A DNA stretch of 56,968 bases from Roseibacillus sp. (lineage in GTDB: Bacteria > Verrucomicrobiota > Verrucomicrobiia > Verrucomicrobiales > Akkermansiaceae). Positions within the stretch are counted from its first letter, which is position 1. Each line of letters begins with the position of its first letter. Below the pieces are notes generated by a model. It was not told the DNA's origin and did no database searches. It was given only the letters and a program-made list of their open reading frames with translations. Made by a program: the position numbers and the translations under genes. Below, in pieces: positions 18,065 to 27,087 of this stretch. The stretch is taken from assembly GCA_022448985.1 (NCBI GenBank), contig JAKVCR010000062.1, forward strand, positions 1 to 56,968, given 5' to 3'.

Positions 18065-20335
18065 ATGAAAAATCGTATTTCTCGCCTCGGGTCACTGCTT
18101 CTTACCTTGCTGCCCCTCAGCGCGGTGCTAGTCAAGGCGGATCGACTTCCCGCCTCCTCCCGCCTCACCCTCGAACGGATCCACGGCACCGAGGAATTCA
18201 AGGAGAAACGCTTCGAGCTGCGCTGGTTGGAGGATGGCACACGCTACACGTTCCTTAGGAAAACCAAGGAAGGCTCCCACAAAGGGAGTCGGGAGATCTG
18301 GCTCGCAACAGCCGGGAAGGATCAGCAATCCCAACTCCTTGTCTCTTCCAAGGAACTGGTGCCCAAGGATGCGGAACAACCATTGGACATCGATGGATAC
18401 TCCTTTTCTTCCGATCTTTCCCTGCTCCTTCTCTACACCAATTCCAAACGGGTCTGGCGGCGCAAATCCCGCGGTGATTACTGGATCCTCAACCTTAGCA
18501 GCAAGAGCCTGCAGCAACTGGGAGGGAAGGATGCTGCTCCTTCTTCCCTCATGTTTGCCAAGCTCAGCCCCGACGGGAAGCAGGTGGCCTATGTTCGTGG
18601 CCGCAACATTCACATTGAGTCACTTCCCGATCACGCGATCCGCACCCTCACCACCAGTAACTCCAAGCAGGTCTTTAACGGACGATTCGACTGGGTTTAT
18701 GAGGAAGAACTGGGGATCCGGGACGGTTTCCGCTGGAGTCCCGACAGCCGCGCCATCGCGTACTGGCAGTTTGATGAGAGCGGTGTCCGCCAGCACACCA
18801 TGCTGGACCATGTCTCTGCACGCTATCCCAGGCTGACCAGATTCGCTTATCCAAAGGTTGGGCAAAAGAACGCGGCCTGTCGCGGAGGGGTAGTCGAGGT
18901 CGACACCGGCAAAACCACCTGGCTCCAGGTCCCCGGGGATCCTCGCGAACATTACCTCGCACGCATGGAATGGGCCGGACCGGAAAACTCCGATGAACTG
19001 ATCCTCCAGCAATTGAACCGGGCCCAGGACACCAAACTCATTATGCTGGCACAACGGCGGGACGGGGCGGTAAGGACCATCCTCAAGGAACACGATCCTG
19101 CCTGGGTCGTCATGCACAACGACCTTCACTGGACCCCGAAGGGAGCGAACTTCACGTGGACAAGCGAGAGGGACGGCTGGGAGCAACTCTACCGCGTTTC
19201 CCGCGACGGAAAGGAGATCACCAAGCTCACCCCCGGATCATTCGATATCGATCTCCAGCACGTCGACCAGGATGGACACTGGGCCTACTTTCTCGCCTCG
19301 CCGGACAATCCCGCGCAGCGCTACCTCTACCGGGTCGGTCTCGATGGCAAGGGATTGACCCGGTTGACTCCCGAGAGTGAGAAACGCGGCACACACTCTT
19401 ATCGAATTTCACCCACCGGTGCTTTCGCAGTCTGGACCCGCTCCGATGCAGACACCCCATCGGTGACCCGCCTCATCCGCCTGCCTGATCACCGGGTGAT
19501 CAAGATCCTGGAGGCCAACGAAGAACTCCACCGCAAGGTAGAAGCTCTCAAACTCGCTCCTGTAGAGTTCTTCCAAGTTAAAATCGCGGAGGATATTCAC
19601 CTTCCTGCCCGGTGTATCAGGCCTCCCGATCTCGACCGCAGCCACAAGTATCCCCTCCTCGTCTACGTCTATGGAGAACCGGCGGGCCAGGTGGTGCGCG
19701 ACAACTGGGGAGGCCTCTGGCATCACATGCTGGCCCAGCAGGGCTACGTCATCATGAGCTTCGACAACCGGGGCAGCCGTTCTCCCCTCGGCCGCGCCTG
19801 GCGACGCGAGGCCTTCCGCAAGATTGGGATTCTTCCCCCTCGTGATCAGGCCGCCGCGGTAAGAACTGTTCTCAAGGAACGACCCTGGCTTGATCCTGAA
19901 CGAATAGGCTCCTGGGGATGGAGTGGTGGAGGTTCAATGAGCCTGAACGCAATTTTCAAGTTTCCCGATCTCTACCAAACCGCCATCGCGGTGGCCTCTG
20001 TTCCGGACCAGCGACACTATGACACCATCTATCAGGAACGCTACATGGGGCTGCCGGGTGAAAACCGGAAGGCCTTTCACGAAGGTTCCCCCATCAACTT
20101 CGCGCAGAATCTTGAGGGTAACCTTCTCCTCATCCATGGAGCCGCCGACGATAACTGCCACTACCAGACCTACCTTAAACTCGTCGATAGGCTCATCGAG
20201 CATAACAAGCCCTTCTCCATGATGACTTACCCCCGCGGCACTCACTCGATCAATGAAGGCAAGAACGCACGGCGCCATGTTTACGAGACCATGACCCGTT
20301 TTCTCCACGAAAAGATGCCTCCAGGACCACGCTGA
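18065..20335 (+). CDS. S9 family dipeptidyl peptidase IV-like peptidase
   Basis: 756 residues with an N-terminal signal peptide (MKNRISRLGSLLLTLLPLSAVL). A DPP IV N-terminal propeller is indicated by YSFSSDLSLLLLYTNS, DWVYEEELGIRDGFRWSPDS and IAYWQFDESGV; the EEEL motif is the glutamate pair that holds the substrate N-terminus in DPP IV. The catalytic domain has Ser620 in GWSGGGS, the Asp695/Asp696 pair in GAADDNCH and His727 in RGTHSI. It should remove N-terminal dipeptides in the periplasm or outside. It is a closer DPP IV homologue than the S9 protein at 13788, so the two are likely complementary rather than a recent duplication. Confidence 0.94.
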   Translation: MKNRISRLGSLLLTLLPLSAVLVKADRLPASSRLTLERIHGTEEFKEKRFELRWLEDGTRYTFLRKTKEGSHKGSREIWLATAGKDQQSQLLVSSKELVPKDAEQPLDIDGYSFSSDLSLLLLYTNSKRVWRRKSRGDYWILNLSSKSLQQLGGKDAAPSSLMFAKLSPDGKQVAYVRGRNIHIESLPDHAIRTLTTSNSKQVFNGRFDWVYEEELGIRDGFRWSPDSRAIAYWQFDESGVRQHTMLDHVSARYPRLTRFAYPKVGQKNAACRGGVVEVDTGKTTWLQVPGDPREHYLARMEWAGPENSDELILQQLNRAQDTKLIMLAQRRDGAVRTILKEHDPAWVVMHNDLHWTPKGANFTWTSERDGWEQLYRVSRDGKEITKLTPGSFDIDLQHVDQDGHWAYFLASPDNPAQRYLYRVGLDGKGLTRLTPESEKRGTHSYRISPTGAFAVWTRSDADTPSVTRLIRLPDHRVIKILEANEELHRKVEALKLAPVEFFQVKIAEDIHLPARCIRPPDLDRSHKYPLLVYVYGEPAGQVVRDNWGGLWHHMLAQQGYVIMSFDNRGSRSPLGRAWRREAFRKIGILPPRDQAAAVRTVLKERPWLDPERIGSWGWSGGGSMSLNAIFKFPDLYQTAIAVASVPDQRHYDTIYQERYMGLPGENRKAFHEGSPINFAQNLEGNLLLIHGAADDNCHYQTYLKLVDRLIEHNKPFSMMTYPRGTHSINEGKNARRHVYETMTRFLHEKMPPGPR

Positions 20336-20444
20336 CCAAGGCTCCGGCGCCGTTCCCTTCCCTGAGACCCTCGGACTAGCAGGCCGTCCAAACCGGGTGG
20401 AGGCCCCGCTTGCAACATTCCTGGGGGTATGTAAGCTTCAGGCC

Positions 20445-21065
20445 ATGCCCCGCGTGCGTGATCCCAAACGGACCCGACGCAAGGTGCTGGAAGCCAGCTA
20501 CCGCGAGTTCTATCGGCACGGATTTCAGGGAGGGAGCATCAATCGCATTGTAACTGCGGCTGGCATCACCAAGGGTGCCCTCTTTCATCACTTTGCGGGC
20601 AAGAATGAGCTGGGCTATGCCGTTCTGGAAGAACTACTTGCTCCTGCCGTCAGGAACTGGTGGGTCGACCCCCTGGAAGAGGCTGAGGATCCGATCAAAT
20701 CCCTACGGGATATTCTGAAACGATTTCTCAAACGAATCGAAGAGGAGGATCCCGAGGGCGGCTTTCTCTTCAACGGCAGCCCTATCTGCAATTTTGCGGC
20801 AGAGATGTCTCCCCTCGACGAGGGCTTCCGTAAGCGCCTTGGCATCATCTATGACACCTGGCGTGGTGCCATTTCCGACGCTCTGGAACGTGGTCAGGGA
20901 GCTGCGATGGTGAGACCAGATATCGACCCGGTTGCGGAAGCCTCCCTGCTTGTATCCATCATGGAGGGGAGCGCGAGCGTAGGAAAGGTCGACCAGCAAA
21001 TGTCCTTTTTCCGCAACTGCATAAAGGTCGCCCAGACGCACCTTGAGAATCTAGCTCCAGGTTAA
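20445..21065 (+). CDS. TetR/AcrR family transcriptional regulator
   Basis: 206 residues from the ATG at 20445; a GTG at 20397 would add 16 residues outside the fold. A typical N-terminal helix-turn-helix is seen (KVLEASYREFYRHGFQGGSI, then AAGITKGALFHHFAGKNEL). The C-terminal ligand-binding domain resembles those of the AcuR/YxaF-like group (GGFLFNGSPICNFAAEMSP). It lies 109 bp downstream of the DPP IV gene on the same strand and convergent with the flavoprotein gene. Its target is not evident; control of the peptidase cluster is possible but unproven. Confidence 0.88.
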   Translation: MPRVRDPKRTRRKVLEASYREFYRHGFQGGSINRIVTAAGITKGALFHHFAGKNELGYAVLEELLAPAVRNWWVDPLEEAEDPIKSLRDILKRFLKRIEEEDPEGGFLFNGSPICNFAAEMSPLDEGFRKRLGIIYDTWRGAISDALERGQGAAMVRPDIDPVAEASLLVSIMEGSASVGKVDQQMSFFRNCIKVAQTHLENLAPG

Positions 21066-21121
21066 CGGCGCCTCCGCCTTGTTCATCCACCAGGGGTATC
21101 ATGGCAGGACGTTGCCCGGGA

Positions 21122-22705
21122 CTACCGCGCAAGTTCCGCAACCGCCTCGGCACATTTTCGCCCATCCAGGGCAGCCGATACGATACCTCCGGCATAGCCC
21201 GCACCCTCGCCACAGGGAAAAAGCCCTGCCACGTCCGGATGTTGCAGGCTCGAGGTATCCCGCGGAATGCGGACGGGAGAACTGCTTCTGGTCTCGAAGC
21301 CAACAAGGAGAGCCTCTTCGCTGAGATAACCCTTCATCGACTTGCCAAAGCGGCGCAGTCCCTCCTGCAGCCGGGTGGAAATAAATTCCGGCAGAAGCTT
21401 GTCCAACCGGGCAGAACGCACCCCGGGAAAGTAACTTGTCGCAGGCAGATCCTGCGACTCACTCTCCTCCAGGAAGTCCACAAGCCGCTGTGCGGGTGCG
21501 ACTTGCCCTCCTCCTCCAGACTGTTTGGCGGAGCGCTCAACTTCCTGTTGCAGGGCCGGGCCAGCCATTACCCCGTGTTCGGCCTGCCACGGAACGGTGT
21601 CTTCAGGCTCAACCCCAACCACAATTCCGCTGTTGGCGTAGGGCGAGTCCCTCCGCGAAAGCGACATTCCGTTCACCACCACCTCGTCGTTGGAAGTGGC
21701 ACAGGGCACGATAAATCCCCCGGGACACATGCAGAACGAGTGCACTCCGCGGCCCTTCACCTTGGAGGCGAGCCGGTAGCGCGCGGCGGGAAGCGCACGG
21801 TCACGTTCGACGCCTGGATCACAGTGATACTGAATGCTGTCGATGAGAGGTTGGGGATGCTCGACACGCACACCCATCGCAAAGGGCTTCTGTTCCAGAA
21901 AAATGTTGTGGCGTAACAGGAGAAAGTAGATGTCCCGGGCCGAGTGCCCAGTCGCAAGAATCACACTTTCACCACGAAATTCACGCCCATCTGCCGTGGT
22001 CACTCCCTCCAGACGCGACCCGGCATCGTCGAGAATGAGTTCTTCTACTCTACTCTGGAAATGCACCTCCCCACCCGCGGCCAGGATGGTTTCTCGTAAT
22101 GCCTTCACCACATTCGGAAGAAGATTCGATCCGATATGGGGATGAGCCTCAGTGAGAATCCCGACTGGAGCTCCGTGCGCAACCAGAGTTTCATATATCT
22201 CCCGCACCGGTCCACGTTTGGTTGCCCGGGTATAGAGCTTCCCGTCGGAAAAGGTACCCGCGCCTCCCTCACCAAAGCAGTAATTTGAATCCTCAATCAC
22301 ACGGCCCTCACGCAGGATGGGGGCGAGATCAAAGCGCCGGGCGGAAGCATCCTTCCCTCGTTCCAGGATGACCGGGCACAAGCCCAGTTGAATGCAGCGG
22401 AGAGCCGCAAACATTCCGGCGGGTCCGCACCCCACGATCACAACCCGTCCAGCCTGCGACGGAATACGGGAAAAGGAGGGAGAGATCGGCTTCTCCGGCG
22501 GCAACGGGGTATCGATCCCTACCCGGAGGCGCAAGCGATACCGGACGGGCGCCTTGCGGGCATCGATAGACCTCTTGAGAAGTTCAACGCTCACCACCCG
22601 AGCGGGTGGAAGGTTCAAACTGCGGGCCGCCGCCCGACGCCAAGCATCTTGGTCCTCCCCCTTGACGATCGCGAGGGTGATGTCCACTTCAAGCGCGTCC
22701 GCCAT
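21122..22705 (-). CDS. FAD-dependent dehydrogenase of the COG2509 type
   Basis: 527 residues from the ATG at 22705, preceded by an AGGG at good distance; a TTG at 22726 is the only other choice and would overlap the thioesterase gene. The dinucleotide-binding motif VVIVGCGPAGMFAALR starts near residue 88, after an N-terminal ~80-residue domain typical of this family. Other landmarks are NYCFGEGGAGTFSDGKLYTR, ILATGHSARD, GVRVEHPQPLID and the C-terminal GLFPCGEGAGYAGG. It is a cytoplasmic flavoprotein; the reaction is unknown. It is the last gene of the rpmH-yidC operon direction. Confidence 0.9.
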   Translation of the reverse strand: MADALEVDITLAIVKGEDQDAWRRAAARSLNLPPARVVSVELLKRSIDARKAPVRYRLRLRVGIDTPLPPEKPISPSFSRIPSQAGRVVIVGCGPAGMFAALRCIQLGLCPVILERGKDASARRFDLAPILREGRVIEDSNYCFGEGGAGTFSDGKLYTRATKRGPVREIYETLVAHGAPVGILTEAHPHIGSNLLPNVVKALRETILAAGGEVHFQSRVEELILDDAGSRLEGVTTADGREFRGESVILATGHSARDIYFLLLRHNIFLEQKPFAMGVRVEHPQPLIDSIQYHCDPGVERDRALPAARYRLASKVKGRGVHSFCMCPGGFIVPCATSNDEVVVNGMSLSRRDSPYANSGIVVGVEPEDTVPWQAEHGVMAGPALQQEVERSAKQSGGGGQVAPAQRLVDFLEESESQDLPATSYFPGVRSARLDKLLPEFISTRLQEGLRRFGKSMKGYLSEEALLVGFETRSSSPVRIPRDTSSLQHPDVAGLFPCGEGAGYAGGIVSAALDGRKCAEAVAELAR

Positions 22706-22709
22706 CGCC

Positions 22710-23060
22710 TCACGCCCTGATGACAACCTTTTCCCCGTGCTCGTCCACGTTTACGAAGGTCACCCGGGTGGTGAATATTGGCTCACCATCACCCGCCTTG
22801 CCATGGCGCACGGTCACTTCATAGGTGACCGAAGTCGATCCCACACGTTGCTGCTCGGATTGGATGGACAGGATGGTCCCCTCGCGCACACTGTGGCGGA
22901 AAACCACCTCATCCATCCCGATAGTGACAAAGCGGCAGGCTGGAAAGTCGAGACTGGCCGCGATCCAGCTCGCCTCATCGACCCAGCGCAGGAGTCGCCC
23001 GCCGAAGAGGAAGCCGTAATGGTTGAGATCCTCCGGAAGAACAAGGCGATGAGTTTCCAT
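22710..23060 (-). CDS. Acyl-CoA thioesterase-like hotdog protein
   Basis: 116 residues, a single hotdog domain with the family motif NHYGFLFGGRLLRWVDEAS near the N-terminus and RVTFVNVDEHG near the end, as in YciA/BFIT-type acyl-CoA hydrolases. It would hydrolyse acyl-CoA thioesters in the cytoplasm; the preferred chain is unknown. It stops 4 bases before the flavoprotein ATG and starts 62 bases after the Jag-like gene, so it is probably in the same operon. Confidence 0.88.
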   Translation of the reverse strand: METHRLVLPEDLNHYGFLFGGRLLRWVDEASWIAASLDFPACRFVTIGMDEVVFRHSVREGTILSIQSEQQRVGSTSVTYEVTVRHGKAGDGEPIFTTRVTFVNVDEHGEKVVIRA

Positions 23061-23122
23061 TCTGGAGTAGGGACTGCGGCCTTTTTGTCTTCCGTGTGCC
23101 AGGGCTAGACGACTTTGGACCT

Positions 23123-23575
23123 TCAGGAGACGGGCCGGATGAGGATACGCTTCAGGCGCTCATCGCTCCTTGGTGAGACGGTCTCGATCTCGTCATCATC
23201 AATCAGGGCATTATGCACGATGCGGCGGTGGTAGGCGTTGAGGGGGCGCATCTTCATCCCTTTTCCGCTTTCCTTGGCCTTGCCCGCCAGTTCCTGCGCG
23301 GTAGCGATGAGCTTCTCCTCCTGGCGCACACGGAAATGATCGCAATCGATCCGGATGCGGGGGGGATCCTCCATCTTTTTCTGCAGGATGCGATTGACGA
23401 GATACTGCAGGTCGTCGAGGCGATCGCCGTGCTTCCCGATGAGAAGACCACTCTCCTCGGTCAGAATCTGCAGACAGGCTCCTTCCTGGCTTTCTTCCTT
23501 CTCGATGGTCACCTCAAACCCAAGCTGAGTGACCATGGACTCAAGAATCTGGTGAGCTTCGGAGAGGGCTTCCAT
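23123..23575 (-). CDS. khpB: KH-R3H RNA-binding protein (Jag/KhpB-like)
   Basis: 150 residues. The KH domain has GLLIGKHGDRLDDLQYL (residues ~43-60), and the C-terminal R3H domain has MRPLNAYHRRIVHNAL. The N-terminal Jag_N domain of Firmicutes proteins is missing; the ~35 residues before the KH domain are too short for it. It binds RNA. Its place right after yidC is the classic spoIIIJ-jag order, supporting the name. Confidence 0.9.
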   Translation of the reverse strand: MEALSEAHQILESMVTQLGFEVTIEKEESQEGACLQILTEESGLLIGKHGDRLDDLQYLVNRILQKKMEDPPRIRIDCDHFRVRQEEKLIATAQELAGKAKESGKGMKMRPLNAYHRRIVHNALIDDDEIETVSPRSDERLKRILIRPVS

Positions 23576-23665
23576 GCCGACAGCTTAGAAGGAGGGGCGA
23601 CCCGGTCAAGCCGGGTATCGAACCACTATCCGCTCCAGCGCCCAGGCCCTTGCCATGAGGCACAT

Positions 23666-25570
23666 CTATCCTCCCGTTCGCGGGCCTCGTTTCTTGGTCT
23701 TCTTGGGTCCGGGCCCACCCATCTGGCTTGAACGCATTTCCTTCTGTGCCTTCTGGGCCGCCTCGGCACGCTCCTGGAGGCGCTGGAAGAATCCCTTCTT
23801 CTTCACTCCCTTCTTCTTGAGTTCCGGTTCCGGCATGCGCCGGGTAATCAACATCTGTACGATAGCGAAGATATTGGAAGTGGTCCAGTAGAGTGCCAGG
23901 GCCGAGGCAAAGTTATAGCAGAAGAAGAAGAAAACAATGGGCATCATCATGAAGAGACGCCTTTGCATCTTATCACCCGTCTTAGGCGTGAGGGCCATCT
24001 GCAGCACCATCGTGACCGCCATCACGGTGGGAAGGAGGTTCACCCCATCCCCGAGAAAGGGCAGTGAAAAGGGCAAGGTGTACACCGTGTCCGGAAGGGC
24101 AAGGTCCTCAACCCAGAGGAACGATTGCTGGCGAAGCTCCACCGCATACTGCAGCATGATGTAGAAACCGAAAAAGATGGGAATCTGCACCAGGAGAGGC
24201 AGGCACCCTCCGAGCGGATTGATCCCGTATTCCCGGTACATCTTCATCATCTCCTGGTTCATGCGCCCGGGATCGTCGGCGTACTTCTCACGGAGTTCCT
24301 TCATCTCCGGTTGCAGCTTGGACATCCGCTTCATGGCGCGGGTCGACTTGTTCTGCAAAGGCCACATCGCAGCCCGGATAATGATGGTAAGTGCCACAAT
24401 GGCGTAACCCCACCCCCAAGTGTCGAACATCTTGGAGAACAGTCCCGAAAAGAGCACGTTCAGGAGCCAGTTAAGAACATAGCTGATCCCCCCGAACATT
24501 CCGTAGTTCATCACCTTCCCATAGTCTTCACCGGTCTCGCGCAGCAGGAGGTTGTTCTTGGGACCGAGATATATATTAAAGGTGAGAGCCTCCTTGTTGT
24601 CTCCCTGCGGGCTCAGCGTTTCCTCCGGCAGGCTTACCCCCATCCGAATGGCTTCCCCTTTCCCACCACCCGCGATCTTGGGCAAATCAACCTCCTTGCG
24701 GTTGCCCCAGACCCACGCATCGTAGGGTTTCTCGGGAGCAATGATGGTTGCAAAGAACTGGTTGCTCACCCCTGCAAAACCGAGCATCCCGGCATCTTCC
24801 CGGAAGGCGGGCTTCTTCCCCTTCTTGAACTTGAGAACCCGTCGCTTCTTGTAGTCCCCGTCCTTTTGATAAAAGAGGGTGATGTGGCGATCCCATTCCC
24901 CCTCCCAGAGCGGAGCAGCCGAACCAGCGAAGAGTCCGTAATCGCTTAAATTGACCGGGCTCTCCCCGTCGTTTTCGAATTCGAGCTCAAGCTTGAGCCG
25001 GTGCTGGGGTTCCTCTGCCCTGTTGTCCTCTTCTTGCTCTGCTACTCCTTCAATCGTCCAGGTCTTCGTGATCTGAAGACCGCTCGGAGTCTTCCCGACA
25101 AAGGTAATACTCCAAGGCGTATCCAGCTCTTTTACGTGCGCGTAAGGGATGTCGAGATACTCGTCCACACCAGTAGTGAGGCGCCCAATGGGATGATCCC
25201 CTTCCCGGTTGAGGCCAACGAGGTTCTCCTTGTCCTGCACCGCGTACTGGCCGCTCATCGCGGCATGCTTGATCCCTCCCCCGAAGCTCGTGAAGGTGAA
25301 TACAACATCTTTGCTCCTCAGGGTGAACGTCTCTTCCTGGGCGACCGGATCAGGTTCGGGGACGGGCTCGGATGGGACAGGTGACGAATCCTTGGGATCA
25401 ACGGGCTGGGTTTTTTCCTCAGGGCCCTTTTCCTTTTCTTCCTTCACCTGCTCGGCCACTTGCCGCTGGCGCTCCTTTTCCAGGGCCTCGCGGTTTTTCG
25501 CGCCATAATGAAAATTTACGGCCAACCCAAGGCAGCACAGCGCGATAACAATCCAAGCCTTGCGATCCAA
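23666..25570 (-). CDS. yidC: Membrane protein insertase YidC
   Basis: 634 residues. The start is a TTG at 25570 with AAGGA eight bases before it; no nearby ATG fits the N-terminal membrane segment (WIVIALCCLGLAVNF). A charged Glu/Lys/Pro linker (to ~residue 75) is followed by the large periplasmic beta domain of Gram-negative type, then the conserved insertase core from about residue 355 with MKRMSKLQPEMKELREKY, NPLGGCLPLLVQIPIFFGFY and a basic tail (ending KKTKKRGPRTGG). It inserts inner-membrane proteins alone or with SecYEG. Confidence 0.97.
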   Translation of the reverse strand: MDRKAWIVIALCCLGLAVNFHYGAKNREALEKERQRQVAEQVKEEKEKGPEEKTQPVDPKDSSPVPSEPVPEPDPVAQEETFTLRSKDVVFTFTSFGGGIKHAAMSGQYAVQDKENLVGLNREGDHPIGRLTTGVDEYLDIPYAHVKELDTPWSITFVGKTPSGLQITKTWTIEGVAEQEEDNRAEEPQHRLKLELEFENDGESPVNLSDYGLFAGSAAPLWEGEWDRHITLFYQKDGDYKKRRVLKFKKGKKPAFREDAGMLGFAGVSNQFFATIIAPEKPYDAWVWGNRKEVDLPKIAGGGKGEAIRMGVSLPEETLSPQGDNKEALTFNIYLGPKNNLLLRETGEDYGKVMNYGMFGGISYVLNWLLNVLFSGLFSKMFDTWGWGYAIVALTIIIRAAMWPLQNKSTRAMKRMSKLQPEMKELREKYADDPGRMNQEMMKMYREYGINPLGGCLPLLVQIPIFFGFYIMLQYAVELRQQSFLWVEDLALPDTVYTLPFSLPFLGDGVNLLPTVMAVTMVLQMALTPKTGDKMQRRLFMMMPIVFFFFCYNFASALALYWTTSNIFAIVQMLITRRMPEPELKKKGVKKKGFFQRLQERAEAAQKAQKEMRSSQMGGPGPKKTKKRGPRTGG

Positions 25571-25625
25571 AACGAGAGTCCTTTGCTACTTGAGGTGGGG
25601 TTGGGAGTCGAGAACGGAAGCGCGG

Positions 25626-25913
25626 TCAGGAATGGGGCCGGGACTCCCCTGAGCGACAACTGCCAGGACCCGCCCCGGCACTCCCAACCGGTGGAACGGG
25701 GTCATACCCACAGCCTCCCCAAGGATGACAGCGTAAAATCCGGCGAATCCCCAACCAACTTCCCTTCAATGATCCGTAGGTCTCCACCGCCTCCAGGAAG
25801 TAATGCGAACAACTGGGATCGTAGCGACAGCTTCCTCCCCCTGAAACAACGTGCAAAACTGGACGAAGAAACTTCTGGTAGCCACGAATACCAATCCGAA
25901 TAACGCACTTCAT
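25626..25913 (-). CDS. yidD: Membrane protein insertion efficiency factor YidD
   Basis: 95 residues with the family signature [12 protein letters not shown], then [19 protein letters not shown] and [16 protein letters not shown]. The three Cys positions and HPWGGxGYDPVP are diagnostic. An amphipathic N-terminus should associate with the inner face of the membrane. It lies between rnpA and yidC, its normal position. Confidence 0.95.
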   Translation of the reverse strand: MKCVIRIGIRGYQKFLRPVLHVVSGGGSCRYDPSCSHYFLEAVETYGSLKGSWLGIRRILRCHPWGGCGYDPVPPVGSAGAGPGSCRSGESRPHS

Positions 25914-25932
25914 CTTGTTTTCGAGCTCCCGC

Positions 25933-26310
25933 TCAGTCTGGATTCTGCTGCTGAGGCCGATTCTCGTTCAGGATGCCGAGTTGCCGGGCCAGACGAAGCC
26001 AGTCCGCCTCCAGGTCCTGAAACCCGGCGTCCGCGGCCTTGTGGCGAGCGACCATGACAAGATACCGCCCGGATTCCAGTTTGTCACCGTGCTTGACCAG
26101 GATGGCCCGTAAATGACGCCGGATCCGGTTTCGAATCACCGCCTTCCGGGAAGACTGACGGGAAGTGATCAGGCCGAACTTGAGGAGTTCCGGATCGGCA
26201 TGAGGCAGAGTTGCCATGACAAAATTGCGGGTCGCCAGGGATTCCCCCCCCTTCCTTACCGCGGCGAATTCTTCACGCCGCGTCATACTCAATCGGCGCG
26301 GCAATCGCAT
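25933..26310 (-). CDS. rnpA: Ribonuclease P protein component
   Basis: 125 residues. The family motif appears as [21 protein letters not shown] (RNR region) with the N-terminal [16 protein letters not shown] and the C-terminal [13 protein letters not shown]. It is the protein subunit that helps the RNase P RNA cut the 5' leader from pre-tRNA. The start is an ATG 47 bases after the rpmH stop. The RNase P RNA gene is not in the window. Confidence 0.95.
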   Translation of the reverse strand: MRLPRRLSMTRREEFAAVRKGGESLATRNFVMATLPHADPELLKFGLITSRQSSRKAVIRNRIRRHLRAILVKHGDKLESGRYLVMVARHKAADAGFQDLEADWLRLARQLGILNENRPQQQNPD

Positions 26311-26357
26311 GATTTCAGGGCAGACGGGACCCCTTTACGGACTCTCCGCCCGGACGG

Positions 26358-26543
26358 TTACTTCCCGTGCTGTACGGTGTGACGCTTGTAGGGCAGCTCT
26401 GCGCCCTTGGGCAGCAAACGCTTACGGCCCTTCTGGCGGCGACGCTTGAGAATACCCCGCCCTCCCTTGGTGGCCATGCGAGCCCGAAAGCCGTGCTGGC
26501 GCTTGCGGACGCGTTTGGACGGTTGATATGTGCGCTTGCTCAT
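26358..26543 (-). CDS. rpmH: 50S ribosomal protein L34, C-terminally extended
   Basis: 61 residues. The first ~45 are canonical L34 ([38 protein letters not shown]). About 15 residues follow where typical L34 stops ([16 protein letters not shown]). Stop and frame are clear. It is first in the rpmH-rnpA-yidD-yidC-jag row. Confidence 0.96.
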   Translation of the reverse strand: MSKRTYQPSKRVRKRQHGFRARMATKGGRGILKRRRQKGRKRLLPKGAELPYKRHTVQHGK

Positions 26544-26588
26544 GATTTTCGGGTGGTTCTGGGCTCCGAATACCTACCGGGGGGCGGG

Positions 26589-26616
26589 AGACTAGCCGCA
26601 ACCCCTCATTTGTCAA
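26589..26616 (-). promoter_or_regulatory. Candidate promoter for the rpmH operon
   Basis: On the minus strand a perfect TTGACA (plus-strand 26611-26616) is followed after 16 bases by TAGTCT (26589-26594), 45 bases before the rpmH ATG. The -10 element is weak, but the -35 is perfect and the placement fits. The rest of the 243-bp gap shows no DnaA boxes. Confidence 0.42.
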
Positions 26617-26786
26617 TGCGTCAGGAGGACTTTTCCGGCCCCAAAAACACCAAAAATACCGCCTCGGACCCCCTCCTCTGTTGACGATGGATAGATCTCG
26701 GGGCGCCCCTCTTCCCCGATTCATCCTGCTTCCAGGACACAAGGAGATTGCCCCCCTTCGGCTGCCTTCTAATATCTGACACAGCA

Positions 26787-27056
26787 ATGAACGAGCTTGA
26801 GCTTCTTGCCCTCTCCGCCGACGACATGCTGCCCTTGTCGATGGTGGCCCTGCTCAGCTTTTCCCTCGGGATGATCCTTACCATCCTCATCGTAATGGCG
26901 CGTAGTGAATCACGTAACGGGGATCTTGAGCCTGACTTCCTTGAAGAGGAGAAGGACGACTCCTGTAACGACAACATGGAAGCCGCGGGACACCACCAAG
27001 CCGAATCTCCGTCCCATGAGGTATGGGAGCGGGATCCTGACTGGTGGAAAAAGTAG
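26787..27056 (+). CDS. Small single-pass membrane protein of unknown function
   Basis: 89 residues from the ATG at 26787. There is one hydrophobic segment (about residues 14-37, LPLSMVALLSFSLGMILTIL), then an acidic linker (DFLEEEKDDSCNDN) and an aromatic C-terminus (VWERDPDWWKK). I do not recognise the family. It lies between the rpmH operon (divergent) and trpB (convergent, 31 bp apart). The tail looks like a binding motif, but this is only inference. It is rated as a real gene because of the membrane segment and coding-like composition. Confidence 0.6.
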   Translation: MNELELLALSADDMLPLSMVALLSFSLGMILTILIVMARSESRNGDLEPDFLEEEKDDSCNDNMEAAGHHQAESPSHEVWERDPDWWKK

Positions 27057-27087
27057 GATCGCCCTGGCGGCAAATCACACGCTCCGG

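Noticed and set aside
26544..26786. Possible replication origin beside rpmH-rnpA-yidC
   Set aside because: This gene row is often near oriC, but no DnaA box (TTATCCACA-like), dnaA gene or AT-rich unwinding region is visible.
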